Source: Piscibacillus salipiscarius JCM 13188 (lineage in GTDB: Bacteria > Bacillota > Bacilli > Bacillales > Alkalibacillaceae). Taken from it: 64,000 nt of DNA. Every line of letters starts with the position of its first letter. Positions within the stretch are counted from its first letter, which is position 1. The position numbers and the translations under genes are program-made. The notes beneath the pieces were generated by a model. That model saw only the letters and a program-made list of their open reading frames with translations, was not told the origin of the DNA and did no database searches. This document shows, in pieces, positions 25,746 through 34,682 of this stretch. Location: contig NZ_BBCD01000011.1 in assembly GCF_001311865.1 (NCBI RefSeq), positions 32,658 to 96,657 on the forward strand, in the 5' to 3' direction.

Positions 25746-26216
25746 ATGGATATTCTTCACAACACACCGTTAATTTTAGCTCTATTTGCAGTTGTATTCG
25801 CTCAAGTTGTTAAAATTCCTATTCACTTTATTGCGGATCGAAAGTTAGTTTTAGGACTCGCATTTAGTACTGGCGGGATGCCGAGCAGTCACTCTGCAGC
25901 CGTAACAGCTTTAACCACTTCGGTTGGCATTGAACACGGTCTTGATTCCCCTTACTTCGCCATTGCCTGTGTGCTCAGTATTATTGTCATGTATGATGCT
26001 ACTGGTATTAGAAGACATGCCGGACAGCATGCAACGATTCTAAATCAGTTAGTAAAAGATTTTCATCGTTTCGTTGATGAGGCTAAACAGTGGCAGGAAA
26101 AAGAAGAACGTGAAAAACAACGAGAGTTAAAAGAATTACTTGGGCATCAGCCTATTGAAGTTTTCTTCGGTGCTTTAACTGGAATTATTATTGCTGTTAT
26201 ATATTATTCAATATAA
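25746..26216 (+). CDS. yuiD: YuiD-like divergent PAP2 membrane protein
   Basis: A 156-residue protein of the DUF212/divergent PAP2 group. Motifs: AQVVKIPIHF, STGGMPSSHSAAVTALTT (the SxxSH-type phosphatase-like motif) and YDATGIRRHAGQHATILN. Four hydrophobic segments place it in the membrane. Presumed phosphatase-like activity on lipid or prenyl phosphates is not established. Intact frame, GGTGGCG before ATG 25746, gene order as yuiE-yuiD-yuiC. Confidence 0.88.
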   Translation: MDILHNTPLILALFAVVFAQVVKIPIHFIADRKLVLGLAFSTGGMPSSHSAAVTALTTSVGIEHGLDSPYFAIACVLSIIVMYDATGIRRHAGQHATILNQLVKDFHRFVDEAKQWQEKEEREKQRELKELLGHQPIEVFFGALTGIIIAVIYYSI

Positions 26217-26217
26217 G

Positions 26218-26252
26218 AAAGAGCCGCTGCAATCTGCAAGCGGCTCTTTTAC
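26218..26252 (+). terminator. Bidirectional terminator between yuiD and yuiC
   Basis: AGAGCCGCT-gcaatctgca-AGCGGCTCT with A-run before and T-run after, between convergent genes. Confidence 0.85.
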
Positions 26253-26259
26253 TTGTCCA

Positions 26260-27001
26260 CTATTTTTGATTAAAAGCAGGAAGTGCTTGGGAGCTAATTT
26301 GGTCTTCCCAATAAGCTAAATCCTTTTTCGAAACGGATCCGTCTCCCTCTTCAATAACGTACACATCTGTGCTTTTTTTACCCCAATCGTTATAAACTTC
26401 ATCAACGGTTTCATAATATAAATCTATTTTATGGCCTTTAATAGCGCCTCCTGTATCCATTACGATTCCATAACCGTAGTCCGGTACGTACAAAACGGTA
26501 CCAAGCGGAAAGACACTTGGATCAGCGGCAATGGTTGATAAAATACCTCTTTGAACCGTTAAACCTGAAAATGTAATCCCGTATAGCGGATGATCCTTCG
26601 TTTTGCCAGTCGATTCGTACCCAGCTGTGTAGCCAGTTGCGACAACCGTTCTAACAGGATACTGTTTAAACGCAACTTCAGCAGTCATAGATACCTGTTC
26701 AACATTTTTAGCTTTCGTAGACTGTTGTTCGTCATTTGATTTTTCTCAGTTTCCTTTTCCTTCACTTCATCTCTAACGCCTGCTACTAAAATTTGTTCCC
26801 CATCTTCCAAATTCCCTTCTGCCTCTCCCCATTTATTAGATTTATGAGTTAAAGAGATCTGATGCCCTTCATAGTTTTCAGTTTGAATAGATGGTGCGCC
26901 ATCATCCGCTGCCTTCATAGTCAGGTTAACGGTTAGCAGCAGTGAAGTCATGCTTACTAATAAAATAGCAAAAAGAAAAAGCTCCTTAATTGATTACGCA
27001 T
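26260..27001 (-). CDS. yuiC: YuiC-like 3D-domain (Sps) cell-wall protein, two frameshifts
   Basis: ATG 27001 begins [10 protein letters not shown], a signal anchor that continues [12 protein letters not shown] in the second frame. After a second shift near 26715 comes the 3D domain: [38 protein letters not shown] and [19 protein letters not shown], with the three aspartates that name the domain (TAADP, MDTGG, KIDLY). YuiC of Bacillus subtilis is a stationary-phase lytic transglycosylase of this type. About 247 residues, exported and wall-acting. Confidence 0.85.
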
Positions 27002-27078
27002 GTTTAACACCTCTTTGTCATGAAGCGTAACCAAATTAAGAAGCTTTTATACATTTAACTGAATTTTTTGAATAAACC

Positions 27079-27394
27079 TTAAAACATTTGATAGCCTTTA
27101 TTTCTGAGGATTTTAATAACATATCCTGCCACAATCGTTCCAGCTAGCCCGGCCAATAAAACGATTAAGTCAAAAGGCTCTAGGCTCGTAATGCGATCTG
27201 GTAACCTAGAAAATGAATCAATCGGAGATGAGAAATAACTCCAAAAAGAGACATCGTCAATAATTAAAATCACGACAACCGGATAAACCAGCGCCATTAA
27301 CCAGGTCGATCTAAGTAACATGTTTAAGATAAATGCTATTCCAAAAACAAGACAAAAATAATAGCGATGCAACAAAGCCAAATAATATACCCAC
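27079..27394 (-). CDS. yuiB: YuiB-like membrane protein, frameshifted near the start
   Basis: About 105 residues with three hydrophobic segments; GIAFILNMLLRSTWLMALVYP and the SLEPFDLIVLLAGLAGTIVAGY region match YuiB of Bacillus subtilis as I recall it. GTG 27394 behind AGGTAGGG gives a better hydrophobic N-terminus (MGILFGFVASLLFL) than the alternative TTG at 27396, with one T missing near 27350. Function unknown. Located between yuiC and yumB as in Bacillus subtilis. Confidence 0.75.
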
Positions 27395-27448
27395 AATTGT
27401 TCCCTACCTTTTTCTCGTTCGTTAAACCTCTATCAGTTTAACATAAAA

Positions 27449-27478
27449 GAAAAGCAAAGACCTATGCCTTTGCTTTTC
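27449..27478 (-). terminator. Rho-independent terminator after yumB
   Basis: Minus strand AAAAGCAAAGGCATAGGTCTTTGCTTTT, a GCAAAG/CTTTGC stem with T-run on both sides. Confidence 0.75.
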
Positions 27479-27491
27479 AAATCTTTACAAT

Positions 27492-28710
27492 TTAGTGATA
27501 CATGTCAAGTTTACCTTTTTTAAGTAGAAGGCCAACGCCGCCAAGCTTCATAAGGTAACGGTTGTCGATAGCTTTTTTCATAATGGATGCTGAACGTCCG
27601 AATAGTTTTTATCATCAAATACAACACCAATGGCATCTGTGTGACCAAGTGAAGCGACTGTCCCTTGAATGTGTGGTTCAAATGACTGTAGCTTTTCCCC
27701 GCCGCTAACCATTTGTTTCAAGTTGTGAGCCACCGTGTCTGCCATTTGAATCGCAATTTGAGCTGTTGGTGGATAAGGACGTTCTGTATCAGGGTTCATA
27801 ATCACAGCACAATCCCCAACTACAAATACATCATCATAATCTGGTGTACGTAGGTCCGGTCTAACTGGAACGCGGCCACGGTTCGTCTCGAAACCAGATT
27901 CTTGAACGATTGAGTTACCTGTCACACCTGCAGCCCAGATGAAGTTTTTCGTTTTAATTTCTTCACGTTCTTCATCTTTTTCAACAATAATGCTATCTTC
28001 AGTTACTTTCTTAATCATCGTACCTAATTTGAATTCAACGCCTTTTCCTCAAGACGATTCATCGCGTATTCAACAAGTTCAGGGTCAAATCCAGCAAGTG
28101 CAGTAGGACCTGCCTCAACGTTGATTAAGCGAACTTTCTCTCTTGGGACATCGTATTCTTGGCAAAGTTCAGGAATACGGTTAGCTAGTTCTGCTACGAA
28201 TTCAATTCCTGTAAAACCAGCTCCACCTACACCGATTGTAATAAGGTCCTCACGCTCTCCACGCTCAAGATTATACTGAGCAAAATTATACTCAATATGA
28301 TCACGAATCTTACGTGCACTATTAATGTTTTGGATCGTTAAGGCATGCTCTTCAATACCATCAATTCCAAATGTTGCCGATTCAAAACCTAAGCCGATCA
28401 CTAAATAATCGTAATTAAGTTCTCCGTCCTCAAGTTTCACTGTTTTCGATTTAGGATCAATCGATTTAACTGTATCTTGTACGAAATTTATTTTGTTAAA
28501 ATCGACGACATCATTAATCGCGAGTCTTGTGCGATCATGATGTAACGTACCTGCTGCATTTTCGTGTAGCCAAGTTGTTTGATAGTGATAGTCATGCTTA
28601 TTAACCAATGTAATTTTGGCCTCTTCAGATGACATGCTCTTTTGGAGGTTTACCGCTGTCATGATTCCACCGTAACCTGCACCCAAAATGACAATGTTTG
28701 GTCTGTTCAT
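27492..28710 (-). CDS. yumB: Type II NADH dehydrogenase (YumB-like), two frameshifts
   Basis: A membrane-associated flavoprotein passing electrons from NADH to menaquinone without proton pumping. FAD site [14 protein letters not shown] at the N-terminus; NADH site [15 protein letters not shown] near residue 165; second FAD motif [13 protein letters not shown]. Breaks at about 28030 and 27590 join three frames; the last gives [15 protein letters not shown] and ends LDMYH. About 406 residues. ATG 28710 has AAGGGATTAAT. Divergent from the ferredoxin reductase gene, as yumB/yumC. Confidence 0.9.
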
Positions 28711-28980
28711 ATTAATCCCTTCCATCCTTAAAATTTTTACCTAGGAAAATGCTCACAAACAACTTTGTGATTTTTTCACAGATTAAAATAAAATATTGTC
28801 ATAATTTCGTAAAACATTACCTAAAGTCAATCATAGAACTTTTTTATGTCCATTTTCAACCCTCATAATATTTTCTAATGTTTCTGATAATTTATAAGGA
28901 AAAAAGTTCTCATAAAACCCTGTATAATGTTATAATGTTCAATGGTGCGTATTGAAATTCATAAAAGGTGGGGAAAATTT

Positions 28981-29978
28981 ATGAGTGATCATGTTAGAGA
29001 CATAACGATCATTGGCGCCGGTCCGGTTGGCCTATTCACTGCATTTTACGGTGGCTTACGTCAGGCTGATGTACAAATCATTGAAAGCCTTCCTCACATC
29101 GGTGGTCAATTATCTGCATTATATCCTGAAAAATATATATTCGATGTTGCCGGTTTTCCAAAAATCCGAGCACAAGAATTAGTTGATAACTTATATGAGC
29201 AGGTTAAACCTTTCAATCCTGAAATCACATTAGATCATGCGGTTCAAGAGGTTGAAAAAGTAGACGAAAACTTATTTAAGTTAACAACAGATAAAGATAC
29301 GTTCTATACTAAAACGATCATTATCACTGCGGGTAATGGCGCATTCGAACCACGGAAGCTTAAAGTCGAAGGTTGCGATAAATATGAAAGTACCAACCTT
29401 CATTATTACATCAAAGACTTAGAAGCTTTTAGAGATAAAAAAGTACTCGTTTGCGGTGGTGGTGACTCTGCTGTCGATTGGTCATTAATGTTAGAACCAA
29501 TTGCGGAAAAAGTAACGATTGTTCACCGCCGCGATCAGTTCAGAGCTCACGAACATAGCGTTGAGCAATTAAAAGATTCTTCAGTTGATATATTAACACC
29601 TTATGTTCCTTATGACCTAGAAGGCGAAGACGATATCAACAAGGTTATACTACAAAAACAAAATCTGAAGAAACAGTTGAAGTGGATGTTGATGATGTCA
29701 TTATTAACTACGGTTTCATCTCTTCACTAGGTCCGATTAAGGATTGGGGTTTAGAGCTTGAGAAAAACAATATTGTCGTGAACTCCAGAATGGAAACAAA
29801 CATTCCTGGTATTTACTCAGCTGGTGACATTTGCACCTACCCAGGTAAAGTTAAACTCATCGCATCAGGTTTCGGCGAGGGACCAACAGCTGTAAACAAT
29901 GCGAAAGTTCGCATCGACCCAGATTCGAAAGTACAACCAAAACACTCAACTTCGATGAAAATCTTTGAAGACAAGTAA
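28981..29978 (+). CDS. yumC: Ferredoxin--NADP reductase, YumC type, frameshifted
   Basis: A thioredoxin-reductase-like flavoprotein lacking the redox CxxC, which reduces ferredoxin or flavodoxin with NADPH. FAD motif [13 protein letters not shown] at residue 11, NADPH motif [13 protein letters not shown] near 160 and the closing [15 protein letters not shown]. One A is missing in a CAAAAACAAAA run near 29655, splitting the gene; joining gives about 333 residues. ATG 28981 behind AAAAGGTGGGG. The gene ends eight bases before the manganese riboswitch. Confidence 0.9.
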
Positions 29979-29985
29979 TGGATTC

Positions 29986-30114
29986 AAAGGGGAGTAGCTT
30001 TTACAATAAAAGTCGTCATTTCAGAGGGGTATCCTCTCGGCTTTATTGGCAATGATTAAATTGTTAGCGAGACCTTTGCTTACCTATTTTAGGTGGGCAT
30101 TGGTCTCTTTTTTA
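29986..30114 (+). ncRNA. yybP-ykoY manganese riboswitch
   Basis: The region has the hallmark sequences of this class: AAAGGGGAGTAGC at the 5' side, a hairpin AGAGGGGTATCCTCT, GGCTTTATTGGCAAT, and GTTAGCGAGACCTTTGC on the 3' side. The last part pairs with GGGCATTGGTCTC followed by six T, a terminator stem that overlaps the aptamer. Known members bind Mn2+ and turn on Mn exporters. The downstream gene is a TerC family protein, the typical target. Confidence 0.93.
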
Positions 30115-30136
30115 TCTTAAAAGGGGGAATTAGAAA

Positions 30137-30817
30137 ATGGATTTTTTCACAGTAGAATTTTTTACAGCACTTATTTCGATCATTCTAATTGATTTAGTAC
30201 TTGCAGGTGATAATGCCGTAGTAATAGCACTCGCCTCTAGAAATTTACCGAAACACCTTCAAAAAAGAGCGATTATATGGGGGACAGCTGGGGCAATCTT
30301 CATTCGAATTATTGCGACGATCTTCGTTGTTTGGTTACTGAAGGTCCCTGGTCTTTTACTCATCGGTGGTGTGGTATTAGTTTGGATTGCTTATAAGTTA
30401 TTAACTGAGGAAGAAGAAGTAAATGTTGCAGCTGGCGGAAGCTTATGGGCTGCAATTAAAACAATTATCATAGCAGATGCTATGATGGGTCTAGATAACG
30501 TCCTTGCAGTCGCTGGTGCTGCTCATGGTAGTATCTTACTTGTTGTCATTGGATTATTAATCTCGATTCCAATCATTGTATTCGGAAGTCAGCTCGTTTT
30601 AAAATTAATGGAACGCTTCCCAATCATCATCTATATCGGTGGTGGTGTTCTAGCTTGGACGGCTTCTAAGATGATTGTAAAAGAGCCATTTGTTGCGGAC
30701 TTTTTTGCAAATGAGTGGCTGAAATACGGATTTGAAATTGTAGTCGTTGCAGCTGTCATCGGCCTTGGTGTTATGAAAAAACGAGCTACCCACACTGAAG
30801 CAACTGGACAAGCATAG
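30137..30817 (+). CDS. TerC family metal-ion exporter, YjbE type
   Basis: A 226-residue membrane protein with seven hydrophobic segments. TerC motifs: LAGDNAVVIALASRNLP at residue 24 and the matching half MGLDNVLAVAGAAHG near residue 122, both with the conserved Asp-Asn of the metal path. YjbE-type TerC proteins are typically under yybP-ykoY riboswitches and act in manganese export; the riboswitch here is 23 bases upstream. AAAAGGGGG precedes ATG 30137. Confidence 0.92.
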   Translation: MDFFTVEFFTALISIILIDLVLAGDNAVVIALASRNLPKHLQKRAIIWGTAGAIFIRIIATIFVVWLLKVPGLLLIGGVVLVWIAYKLLTEEEEVNVAAGGSLWAAIKTIIIADAMMGLDNVLAVAGAAHGSILLVVIGLLISIPIIVFGSQLVLKLMERFPIIIYIGGGVLAWTASKMIVKEPFVADFFANEWLKYGFEIVVVAAVIGLGVMKKRATHTEATGQA

Positions 30818-30821
30818 GAAA

Positions 30822-30863
30822 TCCCCCCTTCTCACTTTTCGTGAGGAGGGGAATTGATTTTTT
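30822..30863 (+). terminator. Rho-independent terminator after terC
   Basis: CCCCTTCTCAC-ttttc-GTGAGGAGGGG followed after a short AATTGA by six T. It ends where array B begins. Confidence 0.75.
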
Positions 30864-30864
30864 A

Positions 30865-30998
30865 CGGCCGGTTTTGGAATTCTTTCGGCCTCTTTTTAAA
30901 ATCTTTCGGCCCGTTTTCTAAGTTTTACGGCCTCTTTCAGAAATTTATCGGCCTGTTTTTGAATTTTATCGGCCCCTTTTTAAAAGTTTTCGGCCGGT
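30865..30998 (-). repeat. 21-bp periodic array B, seven exact steps (head word GGCCG)
   Basis: CGGCC begins at 30865, 30886, 30907, 30928, 30949, 30970 and 30991: seven copies, every interval exactly 21 bases. Within the unit positions 1-5 (CGGCC), 7 (G or C), 8-10 (TTT) and 14-15 (AA) are constant while the rest varies. The sense strand is minus (GGCCGATAAA, GGCCGTAAA, GGCCGAAA). The array starts right at the stop codon of the anti-sigma gene (30999) and reaches the terC terminator. Confidence 0.92.
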
Positions 30999-31781
30999 TT
31001 ATTCCATCTTACTAATTGATTCAATAAAAAGCTCTAACCTCGGTCCGACTCCGTCTCCGCCTTCAATTCCGTATTCATACTGTACATATAAAACATCATC
31101 ATTAACCTGATAAGCATAATAACCTGTTACTTGCTCACCACTTTGATGGCTCTGAATCCCTTCAAATGGATTTTTATTAGGATCTACTGGTGTTTGATCC
31201 CCTTCTAATCCTTCAGCAAATTCCTCTAATTGAGTATCATTAATCACTTCTACTATAACCGTGGCAAAGCCAGTATCGGTTGTATGTGTAATCTTATTTT
31301 CATTAATATCATAATTTCCTAAAAATTGATCCATTTGATAACTGATTTGATGGGGTGTGATTAGAAATTCCATGACTTGTGTCGGTTCTTCCATCCCTTC
31401 TAACATAATCGTCTCGTCAAATGGTCCTTCTACCTCAACATTAAATTCAGGCTGCTCTTCTGAGTTATTTTCCGGATCCTCAACTGGATCATTTTCTGGA
31501 TCTTCACCTTGAACTGGCTGCTCGTCTGCTGGAGTCGGATTAGGATCGTCGACGGTTTCTGTTTGTTGATTCATAATACTCATTACGATAACACCGAACA
31601 ATACTACGGCGGCTGCAGTTGAAGCCCAAATAAATTGCTGTTTACGTTTCCGCTGTGCTTTTTTCTTTTTGGCGAATTTGGCTATATTTAATCTCATTTC
31701 ATCTTTTTTCTCTGGACTTATGGACTTATTCATTTTTAACTCCTTTAGTTCATCCAAGAATTGATCGTCATGTTTACTCAT
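30999..31781 (-). CDS. Anti-sigma factor, membrane-anchored
   Basis: A 260-residue protein: cytoplasmic N-terminus of about 50 residues (LDELKELKMNKSISPEKKDEM, then KFAKKKKAQRKRKQQ), one transmembrane helix (FIWASTAAAVVLFGVIVMSIM), a proline- and glutamate-rich linker and an outer domain (TGYYAYQVNDDVLYVQYEYG). It overlaps the sigma gene by eight bases. The layout is that of RsiX/YlaD-like anti-sigma factors that hold the ECF sigma at the membrane until an envelope signal. Array B starts at its stop. Confidence 0.8.
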   Translation of the reverse strand: MSKHDDQFLDELKELKMNKSISPEKKDEMRLNIAKFAKKKKAQRKRKQQFIWASTAAAVVLFGVIVMSIMNQQTETVDDPNPTPADEQPVQGEDPENDPVEDPENNSEEQPEFNVEVEGPFDETIMLEGMEEPTQVMEFLITPHQISYQMDQFLGNYDINENKITHTTDTGFATVIVEVINDTQLEEFAEGLEGDQTPVDPNKNPFEGIQSHQSGEQVTGYYAYQVNDDVLYVQYEYGIEGGDGVGPRLELFIESISKME

Positions 31782-32274
31782 AGTTGACCCTCCCTACCTG
31801 TGTCTTCAGCGCTTTTAATGCTCTGTAAAATGTCACCCTTACTTTGTTTTCTGTCCAATTTAAAATATCAGCCGCTTCTGCATTCGTTAATTCTTCAATT
31901 CCTCTTAAAATAATGACGTCTCGGTAGTTTGGTTTTAATTCATGAATAGCCTCATGTAATTGTGCCTTCGATTCCGTCACTTGATAGACGTCTTCTGGCG
32001 ACTCCTCGTTTTCCGTTTGATAAGTATCGATTAGCTTGCGCCAGTCTTGACGTTTTCTCTTTCTAGCTTCATCAATTGCTAAGTTTCTAGCTATTGAAAT
32101 CAACCATGTTTTCGGGCTAGAATTTCCTTTGAATTTATCAAAATTATTGATCGCTTTGATAAATACATCCTGAACCATATCTTCTACATCTGGTGAAGAT
32201 GTGTAATAAGCTAAAAATCGGTATATGTCATCAGCATAGCGATCGAACCATTCTGTGATGAGTTCTTCATCCAT
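31774..32274 (-). CDS. ECF-family RNA polymerase sigma factor
   Basis: A 166-residue group IV sigma factor. Region 2: DIYRFLAYYTSSPDVEDMVQDVFIKAINN and KTWLISIARNLAIDEARK; region 4: LKPNYRDVIILRGIEELTNAEAADILNW, KVRVTFYRALKALK. ATG 32274 lies behind AGGGGGTAAAGCC. It is followed by its anti-sigma gene. The ECF subgroup (SigX-, SigW- or YlaC-like) cannot be set with certainty; a TGTAAT-16-CGTC element upstream implies self-activation. Confidence 0.9.
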   Translation of the reverse strand: MDEELITEWFDRYADDIYRFLAYYTSSPDVEDMVQDVFIKAINNFDKFKGNSSPKTWLISIARNLAIDEARKRKRQDWRKLIDTYQTENEESPEDVYQVTESKAQLHEAIHELKPNYRDVIILRGIEELTNAEAADILNWTENKVRVTFYRALKALKTQVGRVNYE

Positions 32275-32307
32275 GGCTTTACCCCCTAAGTTGTTTTCTA
32301 ATTAATA

Positions 32308-32333
32308 GACGTTAATAGTTTTATCTTATTACA
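32308..32333 (-). promoter_or_regulatory. ECF-type promoter, likely autoregulatory
   Basis: On the minus strand TGTAAT (32333-32328) and CGTC (32311-32308) are 16 bases apart, 34 bases before the sigma gene start. This fits Bacillus ECF promoters (TGTAAC-type -35, CGTC-type -10). Confidence 0.65.
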
Positions 32334-32351
32334 AAAATCTTTAAAAAGGGC

Positions 32352-32394
32352 AAAAAATAGCTTTTGCGTGTGTTACGCAAAAGCTACTTATTAA
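32352..32394 (-). terminator. Rho-independent terminator after the A-type carrier gene
   Basis: Minus strand TAGCTTTTGCGT-aaca-ACGCAAAAGCTA with six T after it; a 12-bp perfect stem. Confidence 0.9.
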
Positions 32395-32397
32395 TTA

Positions 32398-32754
32398 TTA
32401 ACAATTCTCTGGAGTTCCTTCACGGTCTTTTGCTTTAAACGAAGACCCACAGCCACATGATACAATCGCGTTCGGGTTATCAATCGTAAACCCGCCGCCC
32501 ATCATGTTCTGTTTAAAATCAATCGTCGTTCCTTCGATAATTGGACGGTCCATCTTTGCGATGATCACAGGAACATCATAATCTTCATATAATTCATCGG
32601 TTTCTTTCACTTCGTAATCAAAACCTAATTTATAAGAAAGACCGCTGCATCCTCCACCTTTTACACCAAATCGTAAGTACACAGTGTCTGCCGAATCACC
32701 TTTACGCATTTCATTAATTTGATACTGCGCTTGTTCTGTTATATTAATCGTCAT
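32398..32754 (-). CDS. A-type iron-sulfur carrier (HesB/IscA/YutM)
   Basis: A 118-residue protein carrying the three cysteines of A-type carriers: one in GVKGGGCSGLSYKLGF and two in VSCGCGSSF near the C-terminus, the ligands for a transferred Fe-S cluster. GGAGGTAGTT precedes ATG 32754. Equivalent in order to yutM of Bacillus subtilis, beside dapF. It should work with the SUF system encoded at the right end of the window. Confidence 0.93.
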   Translation of the reverse strand: MTINITEQAQYQINEMRKGDSADTVYLRFGVKGGGCSGLSYKLGFDYEVKETDELYEDYDVPVIIAKMDRPIIEGTTIDFKQNMMGGGFTIDNPNAIVSCGCGSSFKAKDREGTPENC

Positions 32755-32801
32755 ACCGAACTACCTCCTTAACCACATTATACTGATGAATACATTGTCA
32801 T

Positions 32802-33670
32802 TCAAATTTTCTGCCAATAATATTCACCTGAAGCGACTGTAACAGCCGGCCCTTTCATCATCACATGGCCATCTTCTTTCCAAGTGATCATTAAATCACC
32901 GCCATCAAGATGTACGGTCACTTCATCACCTTTTGGTACATAGTCATTTAACACGGATGAAACAACAGCTGCACAAGCCCCAGTCCCGCAAGCTTGAGTA
33001 ATACCAGAACCTCTCTCCCAAACGCGGAAGTTAATTTCGCTGTCGTTAACCACTTCAACAAACTCAACGTTTACCCCTTCAGGAAAGCGCTGATCATCTG
33101 TTACGGCCGGGCCTACTGTTTGAATTGGCGCATCCGCAATATCATCAACATAAAAGACTACATGAGGATTCCCCATCGAAACCGCCGTCGCATACAAGTC
33201 TTCTTCTCCAACTAAAAACGGTTCCTGTATGACATGATCTTCTTCAGCACCTGTTAAAGTTTTCATAGGAATTTGACTGCGTTCTAAAATAGGTTGCCCC
33301 ATATCAATGGTCACGTTTTAACAAGTCCTTGTTCAAGTTCAACCTCAGCATCCACAACACCTGATTTGGCTTCCACTTTAAACGTTTGAGTTTTAACATA
33401 ACCAAGATCGTAAGCGAGCTTTGCCACACAGCGAAGTCCGTTTCCACAGTTCATTGCTTCCGAACCATCTTTATTAAAAATTCTCATGCGAACATCTGCA
33501 AAATCTGACGGCAACATTAAAATAAGTCCATCAGAGCCAATTCCGGTAAACACGTTGGAGACGTCCTTTGCTAGATTAGGAAGATGTTCCTCTTTTAAGT
33601 CCACTTTAAAACCATCTATATAAATGTAATTATTGCCTAAGCCATGCATTTTTGTAAATGGAATGTTCAT
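32802..33670 (-). CDS. dapF: Diaminopimelate epimerase, frameshifted
   Basis: Interconverts LL- and meso-diaminopimelate in lysine and cell-wall synthesis. Start [19 protein letters not shown]; first catalytic Cys in [13 protein letters not shown], second in [14 protein letters not shown]. The frame breaks at about 33314 where a GTTAAAACGTG run lacks one A; repairing it gives [11 protein letters not shown] and about 290 residues. The enzyme is needed for peptidoglycan, so the break must be an error or compensated elsewhere. Confidence 0.94.
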
Positions 33671-33681
33671 ATACTTAACTC

Positions 33682-33921
33682 CTATATACTTGGTTCGTCT
33701 TCTTCTAGTTGTTTATATATATTATCAACGAGCTGCTCAGGTGATGATGCTGTCACACAAACGCCCTCAACCAAAGCAAATAGCGTCATGGAACATAATG
33801 CGCAGTGGCTTGTACACCCAAGCTCCACAACATCGATATCAGGATCTCTAGAAAGCTTATCAAAAGCTTCTTGCGACCCGCTCATCAAGTTATTAATACA
33901 GAACTCAACAATTGGGTTCAT
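33682..33921 (-). CDS. yuzB: YuzB family protein (DUF1450)
   Basis: A 79-residue protein with [15 protein letters not shown] and [23 protein letters not shown]; the cysteine spacing is that of YuzB. Neighbours dapF and yuzD are as in Bacillus subtilis. Function unknown; the cysteines suggest metal or redox chemistry. TAAGGGAG precedes ATG 33921. Confidence 0.88.
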   Translation of the reverse strand: MNPIVEFCINNLMSGSQEAFDKLSRDPDIDVVELGCTSHCALCSMTLFALVEGVCVTASSPEQLVDNIYKQLEEDEPSI

Positions 33922-33964
33922 ACATACACTCCCTTAATTCTCAGTTGATTGAACCCGTTTTAGT

Positions 33965-34291
33965 TTAAGCTTGAGGTTCTAATCCTCTTTCTTCAAGCGC
34001 TTTATAAACGGTTTTTAATTTAGGGTTGCCTTCCCCAACAATTTCATCATCAATCAATACAACTGGATAAAACATGTCTTCTTCAACCACCCGCTCAGCG
34101 AACTCCTTATATTGACTTTCTTCAGGCGGTTTAAAAATATCTATATATTTATATTGAATGGCATCTTCCCCAAATTTTCGGCCAATCGCAGCTTGTAGCC
34201 ATTCATATTGTTCCTTTGAACTCGGCAAATTTACACAGCTTGGGCACAATACTTCTGCTCCATAGACTGTAAGTTGTATATTTTTCCCCAT
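33965..34291 (-). CDS. yuzD: YuzD family protein (DUF1462)
   Basis: A 108-residue thioredoxin-like protein: LTVYGAEVLCPSCVNLPSSKEQYEWL with the CxxC, then YIDIFKPPEES and YPVVLIDDEIVGEGNPKL, the cis-proline region of the fold. Gene order (yutI divergent, yuzB next) as in Bacillus subtilis. GGAGGGGAAC before ATG 34291. A Fur-type box lies 66 bases upstream. Confidence 0.88.
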   Translation of the reverse strand: MGKNIQLTVYGAEVLCPSCVNLPSSKEQYEWLQAAIGRKFGEDAIQYKYIDIFKPPEESQYKEFAERVVEEDMFYPVVLIDDEIVGEGNPKLKTVYKALEERGLEPQA

Positions 34292-34356
34292 AGTTCCCCT
34301 CCTAGTCGAATCGTTCAGTTATTTTTATTTTACACCATAAGATTTTCTAGGTACAA

Positions 34357-34371
34357 TGATAATGATTCTCA
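34357..34371. promoter_or_regulatory. Fur-box-like element between yuzD and yutI
   Basis: TGATAATGATTCTCA matches the 7-1-7 Fur consensus TGATAAT-n-ATTATCA at 13 of 15 positions. It sits between the divergent yuzD and NfuA-type genes. A TATAAT at about 34414 would serve yutI. Confidence 0.6.
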
Positions 34372-34444
34372 ATAATTTTGTATTAACGGTTAGAAAAATA
34401 TCCAATTCGTGATATAATATGATTAAGAAAGGGGAAGATGAACG

Positions 34445-34669
34445 ATGTTTGAACAAGTACAAGAAGTCATTGGAAAACTACGCCCTTTTTTACTTCGTGA
34501 CGGAGGCGACGTAGAGTTAGTCGATGTGGATGATGAAGGCATTGTCTTACTACGTTTGAAAGGCGCTTGCGGCAACTGCCCAAGTTCAGCGATCACATTA
34601 AAAGCCGGCATTGAACGTGCTCTACGTGCAGAAGTACCTGGCGTTAGAGAAGTAGAACAAATTTTCTAA
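34445..34669 (+). CDS. yutI: NfuA/NifU C-terminal-type Fe-S scaffold (YutI)
   Basis: A 74-residue protein consisting of a NifU C-terminal domain. [21 protein letters not shown] is followed by [17 protein letters not shown], whose CxxC binds the cluster in a dimer. AAAGGGGAAG precedes ATG 34445. With yutM and the suf operon it forms the Fe-S supply of this genome. Confidence 0.93.
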   Translation: MFEQVQEVIGKLRPFLLRDGGDVELVDVDDEGIVLLRLKGACGNCPSSAITLKAGIERALRAEVPGVREVEQIF

Positions 34670-34682
34670 GACTATTAATAAA

